Assembly: GCA_020636445.1 (NCBI GenBank)
Contig: JACJXV010000014.1
Coordinates: 1-64,000, forward strand
Direction of reading: 5' to 3'
From: Lewinellaceae bacterium
Lineage (GTDB): Bacteria > Bacteroidota > Bacteroidia > Chitinophagales > Saprospiraceae
DNA: 64,000 nt
The position numbers and the translations under genes are program-made. Shown one piece after another: positions 25,251 to 34,164 of this stretch. Numbering within the stretch: the stretch's first letter is position 1; every line of letters starts with the position of its first letter. The notes under the pieces are model-generated. The model was not told the DNA's origin. It was given only the letters and a program-made list of their open reading frames with translations, and ran no database searches.

Positions 25251-26312
25251 TCAGGCTGCAGGCTGCGGTGGTGGTAGCAAGGGTAAGATAACCGAAAAAT
25301 GCTCCGCCGTTTCATTGATTATTACTGTGCGATCAGTAAAAAAAGCATAGCGGTTCATAATATTCTGCAGCCCTACCTGAGTACCGGGACTTACCTGGTG
25401 TTTACGCTGCAAGTTGTTGATCATAATAAAGCTATCCGCCTCTACCCGGCAGGTAATCGTCAATGGTTTATCGCTGGAAATGATGTTGTGCTTAATCACA
25501 TTTTCCAACAGAAGCTGTAAAGCTAAAGGTACCACCTGCCACTGGACCGACGAACACACAGGGGTATCGAATTCTACCCGCAGGTTATCGCCGAACCGCG
25601 CCTGTAACAGAAAAAAGTAGGACTTTAAAAAGGTTAACTCCTCGCCCAGTGAAATCAGGGGCTTATTCTGAATTTCCAGAATATAGCGGTAAACTTTCGC
25701 CATGCGTTCAACAAACTGTACCGCCCGGGTTGGGTCCTCCGGAATCAGGTAAACCAAGGTATTCAAACTGTTAAACAGAAAATGGGGATTAACCTGGCTC
25801 TTCAATCCATCCAACTGCGACTGGATGTTTTCCCGCCTTAATTGTTCGGCTTCCAGCAGCGAATCCCGCCAGCGCTCATACATGAAAACTGCTTCGTAAA
25901 TCGACCAGACCAGTGCAATAATCAAAATAGACGCTGTATTGTAATCGATATCCGTAATATTTGGATTGTGTTCCGGGTGTATCCCCAGAACCAGTATAGC
26001 TCCTTTGATTAACCTGGACAGGAAAAAGTAAGTCAGGGCTATCCAAAATCCAGTAAGGACGATGCGCTTCATCGTGCGGGAAAACTCCGGCCAGCGACGG
26101 CGAAAATACAGCACGATAGCCCGGGTACTTAACCAATAGGATATCGTAAATAAAAAAGAGACTACCCAAGCCTGAAGGTAATGTTGCCAATCCGGCCATA
26201 GTTGCTCTTCAAAAAAAAGCAAAGGAACCACAAAAGAAATGATCGGCACCCCTATGATGATGGCCCATCGGTCGTTGAGCTGATATGTTGTCGAAGATAG
26301 TTGATTATGCAT
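25251..26312 (-). CDS. LytS-type sensor histidine kinase (His_kinase family)
   Basis: 353 aa from the ATG at 26312. About four membrane helices occupy residues 14-145. The kinase core has the PF06580 motif SQVNPHFLFNSLNTLVYLI, in which His is phosphorylated, then an ATPase domain with N-box LLLENVIKHNI and G-box VGLQNIMNRY. There is no extracytoplasmic sensor domain of note, so the stimulus may be sensed in the membrane. Such kinases normally stand beside a LytTR regulator. None is adjacent; the nearest is at 19625-20386. The C-terminus ends in Pro/Ala. Confidence 0.92.
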   Translation of the reverse strand: MHNQLSSTTYQLNDRWAIIIGVPIISFVVPLLFFEEQLWPDWQHYLQAWVVSFLFTISYWLSTRAIVLYFRRRWPEFSRTMKRIVLTGFWIALTYFFLSRLIKGAILVLGIHPEHNPNITDIDYNTASILIIALVWSIYEAVFMYERWRDSLLEAEQLRRENIQSQLDGLKSQVNPHFLFNSLNTLVYLIPEDPTRAVQFVERMAKVYRYILEIQNKPLISLGEELTFLKSYFFLLQARFGDNLRVEFDTPVCSSVQWQVVPLALQLLLENVIKHNIISSDKPLTITCRVEADSFIMINNLQRKHQVSPGTQVGLQNIMNRYAFFTDRTVIINETAEHFSVILPLLPPPQPAA

Positions 26313-26491
26313 GATCCATGTCAAGCGCCGGTTTACCCACCAGCGGCATGATAAAAGTCTTACTTTTCCGGGAATAATACTACCTAATCCCGCTGAAGCG
26401 TAGGTTGAGCCCGTTGAACTGTCACTTTCTGCTATTCAATCGATTCTCCTCACGTATTCACAGATCTTTTTCCAGATTCTTTGCCTGGCAC

Positions 26492-26532
26492 TTGGAGGAT
26501 TAAGTATTTTCACTAACTTTGTTTTTCAAAGT
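26492..26532 (+). promoter_or_regulatory. Promoter with embedded palindromic operator, copy 1
   Basis: TTG at 26492-26494, 19-bp spacer, TAACTTTG at 26514-26521. The -7 box overlaps a perfect palindrome ACTTTG-TTTTT-CAAAGT at 26516-26532. The palindrome ends 6 bp before the ATG at 26539, so the transcript is nearly leaderless. The same site recurs before the gene at 27541. Confidence 0.68.
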
Positions 26533-26538
26533 GCTTTT

Positions 26539-27186
26539 ATGGAAGAACACCACAACCCGCTGGCAACCTTACAGGAAATTCGTCACCTGATGGAACGGTC
26601 CTCGCGGTTCATCTCCTTGAGTGGATTATCCGGCGTCATTGCTGGCACGTTTGCGCTGCTGGGTGCCCTAGCTGCTTTTCTTTTTCTGGATACGATACCT
26701 TTCACTAACAACCCTCCTTTTTACTTTCTTACCCACGATGGAGAAGGTTGGCGGGAAGAATACCTTATCTTTTTCTTACTAGACGGCCTGCTCGTCCTGA
26801 TCGGTGCCATCGGCGGAGCCCTTTTTTTTACCACTCGCCAGGCCAGGCGTAGCGGGCAACCCGTCTGGGATGCACTGAGCCGGCGCCTGCTGATCAATTT
26901 AGGACTCCCTATTGTTACCGGAGGAATCTTTATTATTGCGCTCTATCTGCATCACCTGAACGGATTCATTGCTCCGGCAACCCTGATTTTTTATGGGCTT
27001 GGCCTGATTAATGGAAGTAAATACACCCTGGACGATATTCGTTACCTGGGATTATGCGAAATTGCACTGGGATTGCTAGGCATGTTCCTTCCCGGTTATG
27101 GCTTAGAGCTATGGGCGATCGGCTTCGGAATCCTCCACATTATCTATGGTGTATTAATGTATAACAAATACGAAAGAAAACCGTGA
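26539..27186 (+). CDS. Membrane protein, unknown, paired with winged-helix regulator
   Basis: 215 aa. After a short amphipathic N-terminus (NPLATLQEIRHLMERSSRFISLSG) come about six membrane helices (for example GVIAGTFALLGALAAFLFL, LIFFLLDGLLVLIGAIGGALFF, GFIAPATLIFYGLGLINGS). Similar proteins followed by a winged-helix regulator of the HTH_34 type occur in many Bacteroidota; role unknown. The stop overlaps the next start by 4 nt (GTGA), so the two are translationally coupled. Confidence 0.82.
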   Translation: MEEHHNPLATLQEIRHLMERSSRFISLSGLSGVIAGTFALLGALAAFLFLDTIPFTNNPPFYFLTHDGEGWREEYLIFFLLDGLLVLIGAIGGALFFTTRQARRSGQPVWDALSRRLLINLGLPIVTGGIFIIALYLHHLNGFIAPATLIFYGLGLINGSKYTLDDIRYLGLCEIALGLLGMFLPGYGLELWAIGFGILHIIYGVLMYNKYERKP

Positions 27187-27497
27187 GCGAAGATGCCATG
27201 AAGGATATCATTGCCCGGTTACAAAAAGTTTTTGACCACCGGGCGCGCCTGGGAATCATGTCGATCCTCCTCGTCGATGATTGGGTGGATTTTAATACCC
27301 TCAAAGAAAGATTAGAACTAACCGATGGCGCATTGGCGGCCCACCTCAAAACACTGGAGGATGCCGCTTTCCTTAACGTCCGCAAAGAATTCATTGGCAG
27401 AAAGCCGCGTACCTCCTACCAGGTTACGCACCAGGGCCGCAAGGCATTTAATGATCATCTGGATGCCCTGGAACAATTATTGCGCTTCCGGGAGTAA
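27183..27497 (+). CDS. Winged-helix transcriptional regulator (HTH_34/ArsR-like)
   Basis: 104 aa from GTG at 27183 (an ATG follows at 27198). The domain covers nearly the whole protein: FDHRARLGIMSILLVDDWVDFNTLKERLELTDGALAAHLKTLEDAAFLNVRKEFIGRKPRTSYQVTHQGRKAF, with recognition helix DGALAAHLKTLE and a Lys/Arg-rich wing. It lies between two copies of the palindrome ACTTTG-N5-CAAAGT, each over a promoter, so it most likely represses its own operon and the genes that follow. Confidence 0.88.
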   Translation: MSEDAMKDIIARLQKVFDHRARLGIMSILLVDDWVDFNTLKERLELTDGALAAHLKTLEDAAFLNVRKEFIGRKPRTSYQVTHQGRKAFNDHLDALEQLLRFRE

Positions 27498-27516
27498 TGA
27501 ATATTTTTTTGCCTTT

Positions 27517-27535
27517 TAACTTTGAAAAACAAAGT
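27517..27535 (+). promoter_or_regulatory. -7 box with embedded operator, copy 2
   Basis: TAACTTTG (27517-27524) overlaps the palindrome ACTTTG-AAAAA-CAAAGT (27519-27535). It ends 5 bp before the ATG at 27541. Same arms and spacer length as the copy at 26516. A good -33 TTG is not visible. Confidence 0.62.
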
Positions 27536-27540
27536 ACTTT

Positions 27541-28200
27541 ATGGATAGTAAATTGACTTCCTGGCGAAACTGGCTCTATATCCAAAGCGTCTTCAACCTG
27601 GGATTAATCGGAGTTCGGGTTGCCTGGGCCCATTGGGCCAATGTTTCCCCAAATTCTCTTTTTCTTTTTCTCATTTGGAACTTATTCCTGGCCTGGATAC
27701 CCGTATGGTTTAGCAGTCGGCTGACTGCCCGACAGCCGGGGCTCCTCAGCCTGGGCTTATTCATGGGCTGGTTGGTCTTTCTGCCCAATGCCCCTTATTT
27801 ACTGACCGATCTGATTCACCTGCGGGAGCGCCCCCCCATTCCTCTTTGGTTCGACGGGATTCTCTTTTTCTCCTTTGCCTGGACGGGGCTTGCACTCGGA
27901 CTCTGGTCATTATTGCGCGTTGAACAACAACTCCGTATTTGGTGGCCCCAACATCGACGCTCCTATACCGGACTCTGGCTTTTTCTCGCCGGACTGGGTG
28001 TTTTTTGCGGACGTTTCCTGCGCTGGAATAGCTGGGAACTCATCACCAACCCACGAGGCTTACTCAGCGATGCAGTCCAACTTCTGACACACTGGGAAGC
28101 CTACCGGGGCGAACTGATCCTTATTCCGGTCGTCGGAGCCGTATTACTGCTGATTCATCAACAAATCTCCTGTCTGTTTAAACCTACTCACCATGCGTAA
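27541..28200 (+). CDS. DUF1361 family membrane protein
   Basis: 219 aa with about six membrane helices. Family landmarks are WNLFLAWIPVWFS, GWLVFLPNAPYLLTDLIHL and LGVFCGRFLRWNSWEL. DUF1361 proteins are conserved multi-pass membrane proteins without a known role. The stop overlaps the next start by 8 nt (ATGCGTAA). It starts its own transcript from the operator-promoter at 27517. Confidence 0.9.
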   Translation: MDSKLTSWRNWLYIQSVFNLGLIGVRVAWAHWANVSPNSLFLFLIWNLFLAWIPVWFSSRLTARQPGLLSLGLFMGWLVFLPNAPYLLTDLIHLRERPPIPLWFDGILFFSFAWTGLALGLWSLLRVEQQLRIWWPQHRRSYTGLWLFLAGLGVFCGRFLRWNSWELITNPRGLLSDAVQLLTHWEAYRGELILIPVVGAVLLLIHQQISCLFKPTHHA

Positions 28201-29671
28201 AGAATTGCTCACCAGCGGTGCCATCCTTAGCGGAGCACTCGCCTACACCCTTTTGTTCTGGCAAGCCCAAAAGGGGTTGAATATCTTACTTTTTAGTATG
28301 CTGGCCATAGTCTTATCCTGGTTGTTGCACCCCGATCAACGCAACAACCGCACCTATTGGATCATGGCCACCATCAACCTGTATACAGCAACATTAGTCG
28401 TCGGACACCATACCACGCTGGCGCTGATAGCCCACGTTTTTTCCTGGATACTGCTCATAGGCCTGTGTCAGGCCCGCGAGCTGCGTTTCTTGTTTTTCGC
28501 CGGCATTTTAGGAGTTTCTCAACTACTGACCGCTCCCTGGCAACTTATCAAGGGAGCTCTTGCCGGAGTAAGCCAGGCTGGCGGAGGCTGGGGGCGCCGG
28601 GTTGCATTATCAATACTTCCGGTGACGGTTACTGTTGTGTTTTTTACGCTGTATTACCAGGCTAACCCCCGTTTTGCCAGTTGGTTTTCCTCCTGGGCTT
28701 ACTGGTGGCAACAATGGGATTGGGGTAACCTACCAGGCATCCTGGGCTTATTCCTCCGGGGCGCCTGTATTGTCAGCGCACTGCTGCTTCCTGGCTACTT
28801 TGTCGATTTACTTGCGCCGCTCGATCAGCACCCGCTGGCACTGGAACGTCGTCGACAAAAACAATGGCTTCCTCTCCGCTTTTCCACTATCGGACTCAAA
28901 CGCGAATATGCCATGGCCATGCTCACCCTGTCTCTTCTCAATGGGCTTTTGCTCAGTGTGAACCTTGCGGATCTACCCTATGTATGGCGACTTCATCCTC
29001 AGCTTTCTGCTGCCACCCTCAGCCAGTTCGTCCATGCGGGTACAAGCTTGCTGATGCTGAGTATCGTGCTGGCCATGGGATTATTGGTTTGGTTTTTCCG
29101 GGGAAATCTCAATTTTTACCGCTCACCTGGCTGGCTGCAAGTACTCGGCTATGCCTGGCTCGCCCAAAATGCCTGGCTGGCACTGGCAGTAGGGGTTCGC
29201 AACTACCACTATTTTAACACTTACGGCTTAACCTACCTTCGGCTGGGGGTGTTGGCATTTCTGGTTCTTGTGATGGTTGGGTTACTGAGTCTCTATGCGA
29301 AGTTATACCTGCGGCGCTCGCTTTTTTACCTATTGGTGAGTAACGCCTGGGCCTGGGTGCTCTGCCTGGTACTGGCTGCCAGCTTCAATTGGGATGTTAT
29401 TATTGCTCGTTACAATCTTTCCGATCAGCGTCCGCAGGCTCCTGATGTACAGTGGTTGGTTTCTACAGTTTCCCCACAACAGTTTCCGGTACTTCTGGCC
29501 AAGTATTCCACGTTAATAGCAAACTGGCCCGAAGCGGACGTCCAGGTAACCCTGGAAACACAATCGCAGCGCATCCGTCAGCGGCTGGCCACTCAGGATT
29601 GGCGGGGATGGAATTATCGCGACCGCCAACTCGCCAGAGCCTGTGCCCAGTCGTGGCCAGGCAAAAAATAA
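28193..29671 (+). CDS. DUF4153/DUF4173 family polytopic membrane protein
   Basis: 492 aa with a dozen or so hydrophobic helices and a small soluble tail (about 415-492: NLSDQRPQAPDVQWLVSTVSPQQFPVLLAKYSTL). Motifs YVWRLHPQLSAATLSQFVHAGTSLLMLSIVLA and RNYHYFNTYGLTYLRLGV are typical of the DUF4173 group, found next to DUF1361 or HTH_34 genes in Bacteroidota. Function unknown; probably inner membrane. Convergent with the P450 gene, 14 bp apart. Confidence 0.8.
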   Translation: MRKELLTSGAILSGALAYTLLFWQAQKGLNILLFSMLAIVLSWLLHPDQRNNRTYWIMATINLYTATLVVGHHTTLALIAHVFSWILLIGLCQARELRFLFFAGILGVSQLLTAPWQLIKGALAGVSQAGGGWGRRVALSILPVTVTVVFFTLYYQANPRFASWFSSWAYWWQQWDWGNLPGILGLFLRGACIVSALLLPGYFVDLLAPLDQHPLALERRRQKQWLPLRFSTIGLKREYAMAMLTLSLLNGLLLSVNLADLPYVWRLHPQLSAATLSQFVHAGTSLLMLSIVLAMGLLVWFFRGNLNFYRSPGWLQVLGYAWLAQNAWLALAVGVRNYHYFNTYGLTYLRLGVLAFLVLVMVGLLSLYAKLYLRRSLFYLLVSNAWAWVLCLVLAASFNWDVIIARYNLSDQRPQAPDVQWLVSTVSPQQFPVLLAKYSTLIANWPEADVQVTLETQSQRIRQRLATQDWRGWNYRDRQLARACAQSWPGKK

Positions 29672-29685
29672 CCCGTATAAAATAA

Positions 29686-31044
29686 TCAGCTTCGTTTTTT
29701 CACCCCGAGCCAGATTCCATCTGCCGGCCGCAGTGTCAACAGTGGCCGGGGCACTGGAATCCGATCCGGAACCACGCTGAAATCGTAGCGGCGTACCAGC
29801 ATGGCAAACGCTAATTGCATTTCCAACAGCGCAAAATTATTCCCGATGCACAGGCGGGGGCCGCCACCAAAAGGAATATAAGCGTAGGGATGTTTACCGG
29901 CCATCGCCTCTTTGGCAAAGCGCTCGGGGCGAAACGCCTCCGGATCATCCCAGTGCTCAGGCGAATGGTGTGCACCGTAGATATAGGTTACCAAAAACGT
30001 TCCGGCCGGAATGGGTATCCCATTATAATTATCATCGGCAATGGCCACCCGATCGGTGATCCAGGCGGGTGGGTATAAACGCATACCCTCATCAATCACC
30101 TGGCTTAGTAATTCCAGGCGGGGCAGGTCTGCAAATCCGGGAGTGCGATCACCTACCACTTCCGCCAGTTCCTGGCGCAGACGATCTACATACTCCGGGT
30201 GCTGAGCCAGCAAGTAAAGGGTCCAGGCCAGGGCATTAGCCGAAGTTTCGTGGCCGGCGACAAAAAGAATATTCAACTCCGCCAGCAATTGCTCTTCTTC
30301 CATGGGCTCGCCCGTGTCCTCATACCGCGACTCCAGGAGCATCTGTAATAAATCATCCGGATTAGCCCCGGATTCCTGGCGCTCCCGCACATAGCGCCGC
30401 ATTGTTGCCATCGTTTTTGCCGCCAATACTTCGTGTTCCCGTAATTGCCCCGACACCTTCAACCAGGGATTGAGAAAAGGCTGCCGGATCTGCCGGATGA
30501 TAAATTGCTGTAAAATGGTAATATTATCACTCAATTCGCGCAGGTCCTCATCGGGAAGCCGGGTACTGAAAATAGACCGGGCTACGATGTTAAACGCCAG
30601 TTCCAGCAAGTGCTGCGCCATATCTACCGGCCCCTCCGCAATCTCCTGATCCAGCTCCTCCGCAAATTCATCAATCACCGTTTGCATCAAGCCCGTCAGA
30701 CCAGCAAGCCGCTGGCGGTGAAAGCCCGGCTGAATCAGTCGCCGCTGCCGCCGCCAGAAATCGCCCTCACTGGTCAGCAGCCCATTTCCCAAAAAATGAC
30801 TCAACTTGTCAAAGTGCGCCGGCGATTTGCGGTAATTGCGGTTATTCTTTTGCAATACGTACTGAATGAATCCTGGATCAGCCGTAAAAATGGCCGGAAA
30901 CACCCCGCCCATGTACATCGAATACGTGTGCCCGAAACGTTCCACATTCTCCGCCAATAAGGAAATGGGATCGCGTAAAAACCGAAAGGAGTTGCGCAAC
31001 GTTCGCCAACGGGGAATAGCGGGAATGGGAGCAGGCTGGTTCAT
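29686..31044 (-). CDS. Cytochrome P450
   Basis: 452 aa from the ATG at 31044 (MNQPAPIPAIPRW); the frame is open to 31113. All P450 landmarks are present: I-helix oxygen-binding motif AGHETSAN, ExxR in EGMRLYPPAW, PERF meander (FRPERFAKEAM) and haem ligand loop FGGGPRLCIGNNFA. No membrane anchor, so a soluble bacterial enzyme. The relatively short form resembles bacterial fatty-acid or terpenoid hydroxylases, but the substrate cannot be told. No ferredoxin or reductase is nearby, so electrons must come from elsewhere. Confidence 0.95.
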   Translation of the reverse strand: MNQPAPIPAIPRWRTLRNSFRFLRDPISLLAENVERFGHTYSMYMGGVFPAIFTADPGFIQYVLQKNNRNYRKSPAHFDKLSHFLGNGLLTSEGDFWRRQRRLIQPGFHRQRLAGLTGLMQTVIDEFAEELDQEIAEGPVDMAQHLLELAFNIVARSIFSTRLPDEDLRELSDNITILQQFIIRQIRQPFLNPWLKVSGQLREHEVLAAKTMATMRRYVRERQESGANPDDLLQMLLESRYEDTGEPMEEEQLLAELNILFVAGHETSANALAWTLYLLAQHPEYVDRLRQELAEVVGDRTPGFADLPRLELLSQVIDEGMRLYPPAWITDRVAIADDNYNGIPIPAGTFLVTYIYGAHHSPEHWDDPEAFRPERFAKEAMAGKHPYAYIPFGGGPRLCIGNNFALLEMQLAFAMLVRRYDFSVVPDRIPVPRPLLTLRPADGIWLGVKKRS

Positions 31045-31113
31045 ATAACGTAGGTTGTAGGCTAAAAAAATACCGCAAACACTTGTGGCTGCCAAACTAC
31101 GGTTTTTAGCCAC

Positions 31114-31567
31114 AAAAGTCCAGTCGTAATACCATCAGTCTGTCAAGTTGGAAACCTTCCGGTTGGATAACGCTGGCTGCTACTTGACTGAGAAATCAGA
31201 AATGGGAAATTTACCCGACTCCGGCGGGTGAGAAATGAGTACTTCGCTTGGTTACTGAGCGGTGGTTCTTGAGCGGAGTTATACTCAGGATTACCAAGCC
31301 AAAGTGCAGTAACCCTCAACGTTTTCTAACGCCAGTGGAAACAGTTTACCCTCCGTAGGCGGGTAAACCCTCCGTAGGCGGGTAAACCCTCCGTAGGCGG
31401 GTAAACTTTGGTTTGTCCCAAACCAGCGGTCTGAATACCGGCCAATACGCCGCTTGGAATCGAAAGATTCCTGCGAACAGTAGGAAATGAGCCCGACTAC
31501 GTCAGGGCAAAAAATCGGAAATCAGCCCTTCAACCCCACACAAGCTGCCTGTTAATAGATAATTTTT
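31114..31567. repeat. Intergenic tract with three 19-bp direct repeats and phrase-like repeats
   Basis: CCCTCCGTAGGCGGGTAAA occurs three times head to tail (31349, 31368, 31387; ends 31405). With the preceding TTTA each unit is also an inverted repeat (TTTACCC...GGGTAAA). A diverged inverted copy lies at about 33823-33850. Around it are phrases such as GAGAAATGAG, TCGGAAATCAG and GACTCCGGCGGGT that recur in other intergenic regions here. No gene seen. Confidence 0.75.
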
Positions 31568-31646
31568 GCGAAAATTCGCTAAATTTTATGCTTCAGCCCT
31601 TTACTATGTCCCGGGAGCCTCCTATCTTTGTAGCGAAATTTCGCTA
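31568..31646 (+). promoter_or_regulatory. Promoter with two GCGAA palindromes before acyl-CoA dehydrogenase
   Basis: TAGCGAAATTTCGCTA (31631-31646) is a perfect 16-bp palindrome directly after a -7 box TATCTTTG (31623-31630). A related dyad GCGAA-AA-TTCGC lies at 31568-31579. Together they look like operators for a repressor of fatty-acid breakdown (for example TetR type); no such gene is in the window. Confidence 0.55.
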
Positions 31647-31668
31647 AGCGTAAAAATACATTCCATCC

Positions 31669-33465
31669 ATGGCCACAACAATTCAGCAAGACGTACTACA
31701 AGGTGGTGAGTTCCTGATTAAGGATACCACCCCGGGGCAAACCTTCATCCCCGAAGAAATGAATGAAGAGCAGCGGATGATTCGCGACACCGTTAAAGAT
31801 TTCCTCCTGAGCGAGATCATCCCCAATGCCAAGAAAATTGAAAAACAGGAAGCCGGTATTGCGGTCAGTCTCCTGGAAAAACTGGCTGAACTAGGCTTGC
31901 TCGGCACCCACATGCCGCAGGAATACGGTGGCATGGAAATGGACAACAATACCAATACCATTATTGCCGAGACGATGGGGCCTGCCGGGTCTTTCACCGT
32001 TTCCTATGCGGCACATATCGGAATTGGCATGCTCCCCATCCTTTACTTCGGTACAGAGGAGCAAAAACAGAAGTACCTGCCACGACTGATTGCCGGAGAA
32101 CTGAAGGCTGCTTATTGCCTTACGGAACCTGGTTCGGGCTCGGATGCCCTGGCCGCCAAAACCCGCGCTGATTTAACAGCGGAAGGCACACACTACGTCC
32201 TCAACGGCCAGAAGATGTGGATTTCCAATGCTGGTTTTGCTGATATTTTCATCGTTTTCGCCAAAATTGGCGGGGATAAATTCACCGGATTTATTGTCGA
32301 ACGCGATACGGAAGGATTAACCTTTGGCGCCGAAGAAGATAAGATGGGCATTAAAGGATCCTCCACGCGCCAGGTGTTTTTCGAAAACGTAAAAGTACCT
32401 ACCGATAACCTTCTCGGAGAAATCGGCAAGGGTCACCTGATTGCTTTCAACGTATTGAACATCGGCCGTTTCAAATTAGGCGCTTTGTGCCTGGGTGGTG
32501 CTAAAATGAGCGCTGATACGGCAGTGAAATACGCCGTTGAACGCCACCAGTTCAACCAACCGATCGCCAATTTTGGCGCAATTAAACATAAACTAGCCGA
32601 ACAGGCGATCCGCATTTTCGCCGGCGAAAGCACGCTTTACCGGGTCTCCAATCTCCTCCAGGAAAAAGCGGAGGAGCTGGTAGCCAAAGGTACCAGCTTT
32701 GCCAAAGCAAAACTGGAAGGTGCTGAAGAGTACGCCATCGAATGCTCTATTCTGAAAGTCGCAGGCTCTGAAATTCTCGACTACGTCGTTGACGAAACCC
32801 TGCAGGTTCACGGCGGGATGGGCTTTTCAGAAGAAGGTACTGCCGCCCGCGCCTACCGCGACTCCCGGATCAACCGTATTTACGAAGGGACCAATGAGAT
32901 CAACCGCTTGTTGATGATCGACATGTTATTCAAGCGTGCCCTGAAAGGCGAACTGGATATCGTCGGCCCGGCCTGGGCTGTTCAGAAGGAACTGGCCTCG
33001 ATGCCCACCAACGAGCCGGCAGAAGGCCCTTACGGAGAGGAATACAAGGCGATTAAGGATTTCAAGAAAATCGTCCTGATGGTAGCCGGTGCTGCTGCCA
33101 AAATGCAGATGGACGGCAAGCTCAACCTCAAGGACGAGCAGGAAATCCTCATGAATGTTGCCGACATGCTCACCGACCTGTACCTGGCAGAATCTACGCT
33201 GCTGCGGGTTGAGAAACTAGCCGGACGTTCCACCAACGTTCCCCAGGAAGTGTATGATGCTATCCTTCGCGTATTCCTGCACGATGTTACTGCCCGCATC
33301 CAGCATACCGCTACCGATGCCCTGGCTTCTTTTGCCGAAGGGGATCTCCTGCGCACCATGCTGATGGGCCTTAAGCGGTTTACCAAGTATCCTCCACAGA
33401 ATGTTAAGGCACTCCGCCGGCAAATAGCCGATGCGCTCATTGCCTCCAACAGCTACTGTTTGTAA
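31669..33465 (+). CDS. Acyl-CoA dehydrogenase (long form, VLCAD/ACAD9-like)
   Basis: 598 aa, longer than the ~380-aa classic enzymes. Residues about 35-400 are the FAD-dependent dehydrogenase: YCLTEPGSGSDALA, KMWISNAGFADIF, DKMGIKGSSTRQVFFENV, YAVERHQFNQPIANFGAIKHKLA, and IYEGTNEINRLLM with the catalytic Glu in the position used by very-long-chain enzymes. The last ~180 residues are the helical C-terminal extension of that group. It removes hydrogens from acyl-CoA in beta-oxidation, passing electrons to ETF. Standing alone here, with its own promoter, putative operators and terminator. Confidence 0.95.
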   Translation: MATTIQQDVLQGGEFLIKDTTPGQTFIPEEMNEEQRMIRDTVKDFLLSEIIPNAKKIEKQEAGIAVSLLEKLAELGLLGTHMPQEYGGMEMDNNTNTIIAETMGPAGSFTVSYAAHIGIGMLPILYFGTEEQKQKYLPRLIAGELKAAYCLTEPGSGSDALAAKTRADLTAEGTHYVLNGQKMWISNAGFADIFIVFAKIGGDKFTGFIVERDTEGLTFGAEEDKMGIKGSSTRQVFFENVKVPTDNLLGEIGKGHLIAFNVLNIGRFKLGALCLGGAKMSADTAVKYAVERHQFNQPIANFGAIKHKLAEQAIRIFAGESTLYRVSNLLQEKAEELVAKGTSFAKAKLEGAEEYAIECSILKVAGSEILDYVVDETLQVHGGMGFSEEGTAARAYRDSRINRIYEGTNEINRLLMIDMLFKRALKGELDIVGPAWAVQKELASMPTNEPAEGPYGEEYKAIKDFKKIVLMVAGAAAKMQMDGKLNLKDEQEILMNVADMLTDLYLAESTLLRVEKLAGRSTNVPQEVYDAILRVFLHDVTARIQHTATDALASFAEGDLLRTMLMGLKRFTKYPPQNVKALRRQIADALIASNSYCL

Positions 33466-33514
33466 GCAGGAAAAGGGAGCCAACTCTCTTACTCACTGAT
33501 AACCTTAAAAGAGT

Positions 33515-33558
33515 CATCCCGAATTTTGGCAACGTCCGAAGTTCGGGATGCTTTTTTT
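33515..33558 (+). terminator. Terminator of the acyl-CoA dehydrogenase gene
   Basis: CATCCCGAATTTTGG (33515-33529) pairs with CCGAAGTTCGGGATG (33536-33550) with G-U pairs and is followed by C and seven T (33552-33558). Confidence 0.85.
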
Positions 33559-33719
33559 CTGCTTCCTATGGCGCATTGGCTATTAGCGTGTTAGCGTAAT
33601 CTGTTTTTCAAGGAAAGCACCTGAGATAAAAGCCCTTGGCGGCTCAACCTGAACCTGGCTTTTTGTGTCATCGCTGACAAAAACCAGCTTCCCCGTGCAA
33701 AGGATTCCTTTTCGTCGTA

Positions 33720-34110
33720 TCTTATGTCGTGCTGGTTCTTAAACACTGTGGCCAGTACTTGCAGGTATCACATTAAACATGAGTCATCCCGAGTTCTAGT
33801 TTGGTGGCAGGCAGGGTTTACCCGCCTATGGAGGGTTTACCACAGCCTATGGGCGGGTAAGCTTAGTTTAGAAACGACCCTGAAGGGGCCCGTAGGGCTG
33901 GCTTGGTTTAGATTGAGTATACTTTAAACCTCTTCTAAACCCTCGTAAACGAGCGCGGAGCAAAGCGACGCGCAGCTCTAAACCCTCTCTAAACTAAGCC
34001 CGTAGGGCTGGCTCTAAACCAGCGGGAAGCGAATGCGACACGCGACTCTAAACCAGCAAGCGCAGCGCAGCGGCTCTAAACGCGAAAGCCATGCTGCCCT
34101 AAATTCGGGA
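33720..34110. repeat. Intergenic tract of TCTAAAC keyword repeats
   Basis: Six copies of TCTAAAC between 33930 and 34085, separated by GC-rich adapters such as GAGCGCGGAGCAAAGCGACGCGC, CCCGTAGGGCTGGC and AAGCGCAGCGCAGCGGC that are partly self-complementary. Earlier parts contain GGTTTACCCGCCTATGGAGGG and GGTTTAGA. The same vocabulary recurs at 49660-49850. No gene in 33559-34164; the terminator at 33515 marks the left end. Confidence 0.8.
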
Positions 34111-34164
34111 TAACCCATGTTTCTGCACGATTCCTCCCTGGAACTACCTTAAAAACCTACCATT

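Noticed and set aside
31349..31405. Possible CRISPR array
   Set aside because: Three 19-bp units without spacers and no cas genes.
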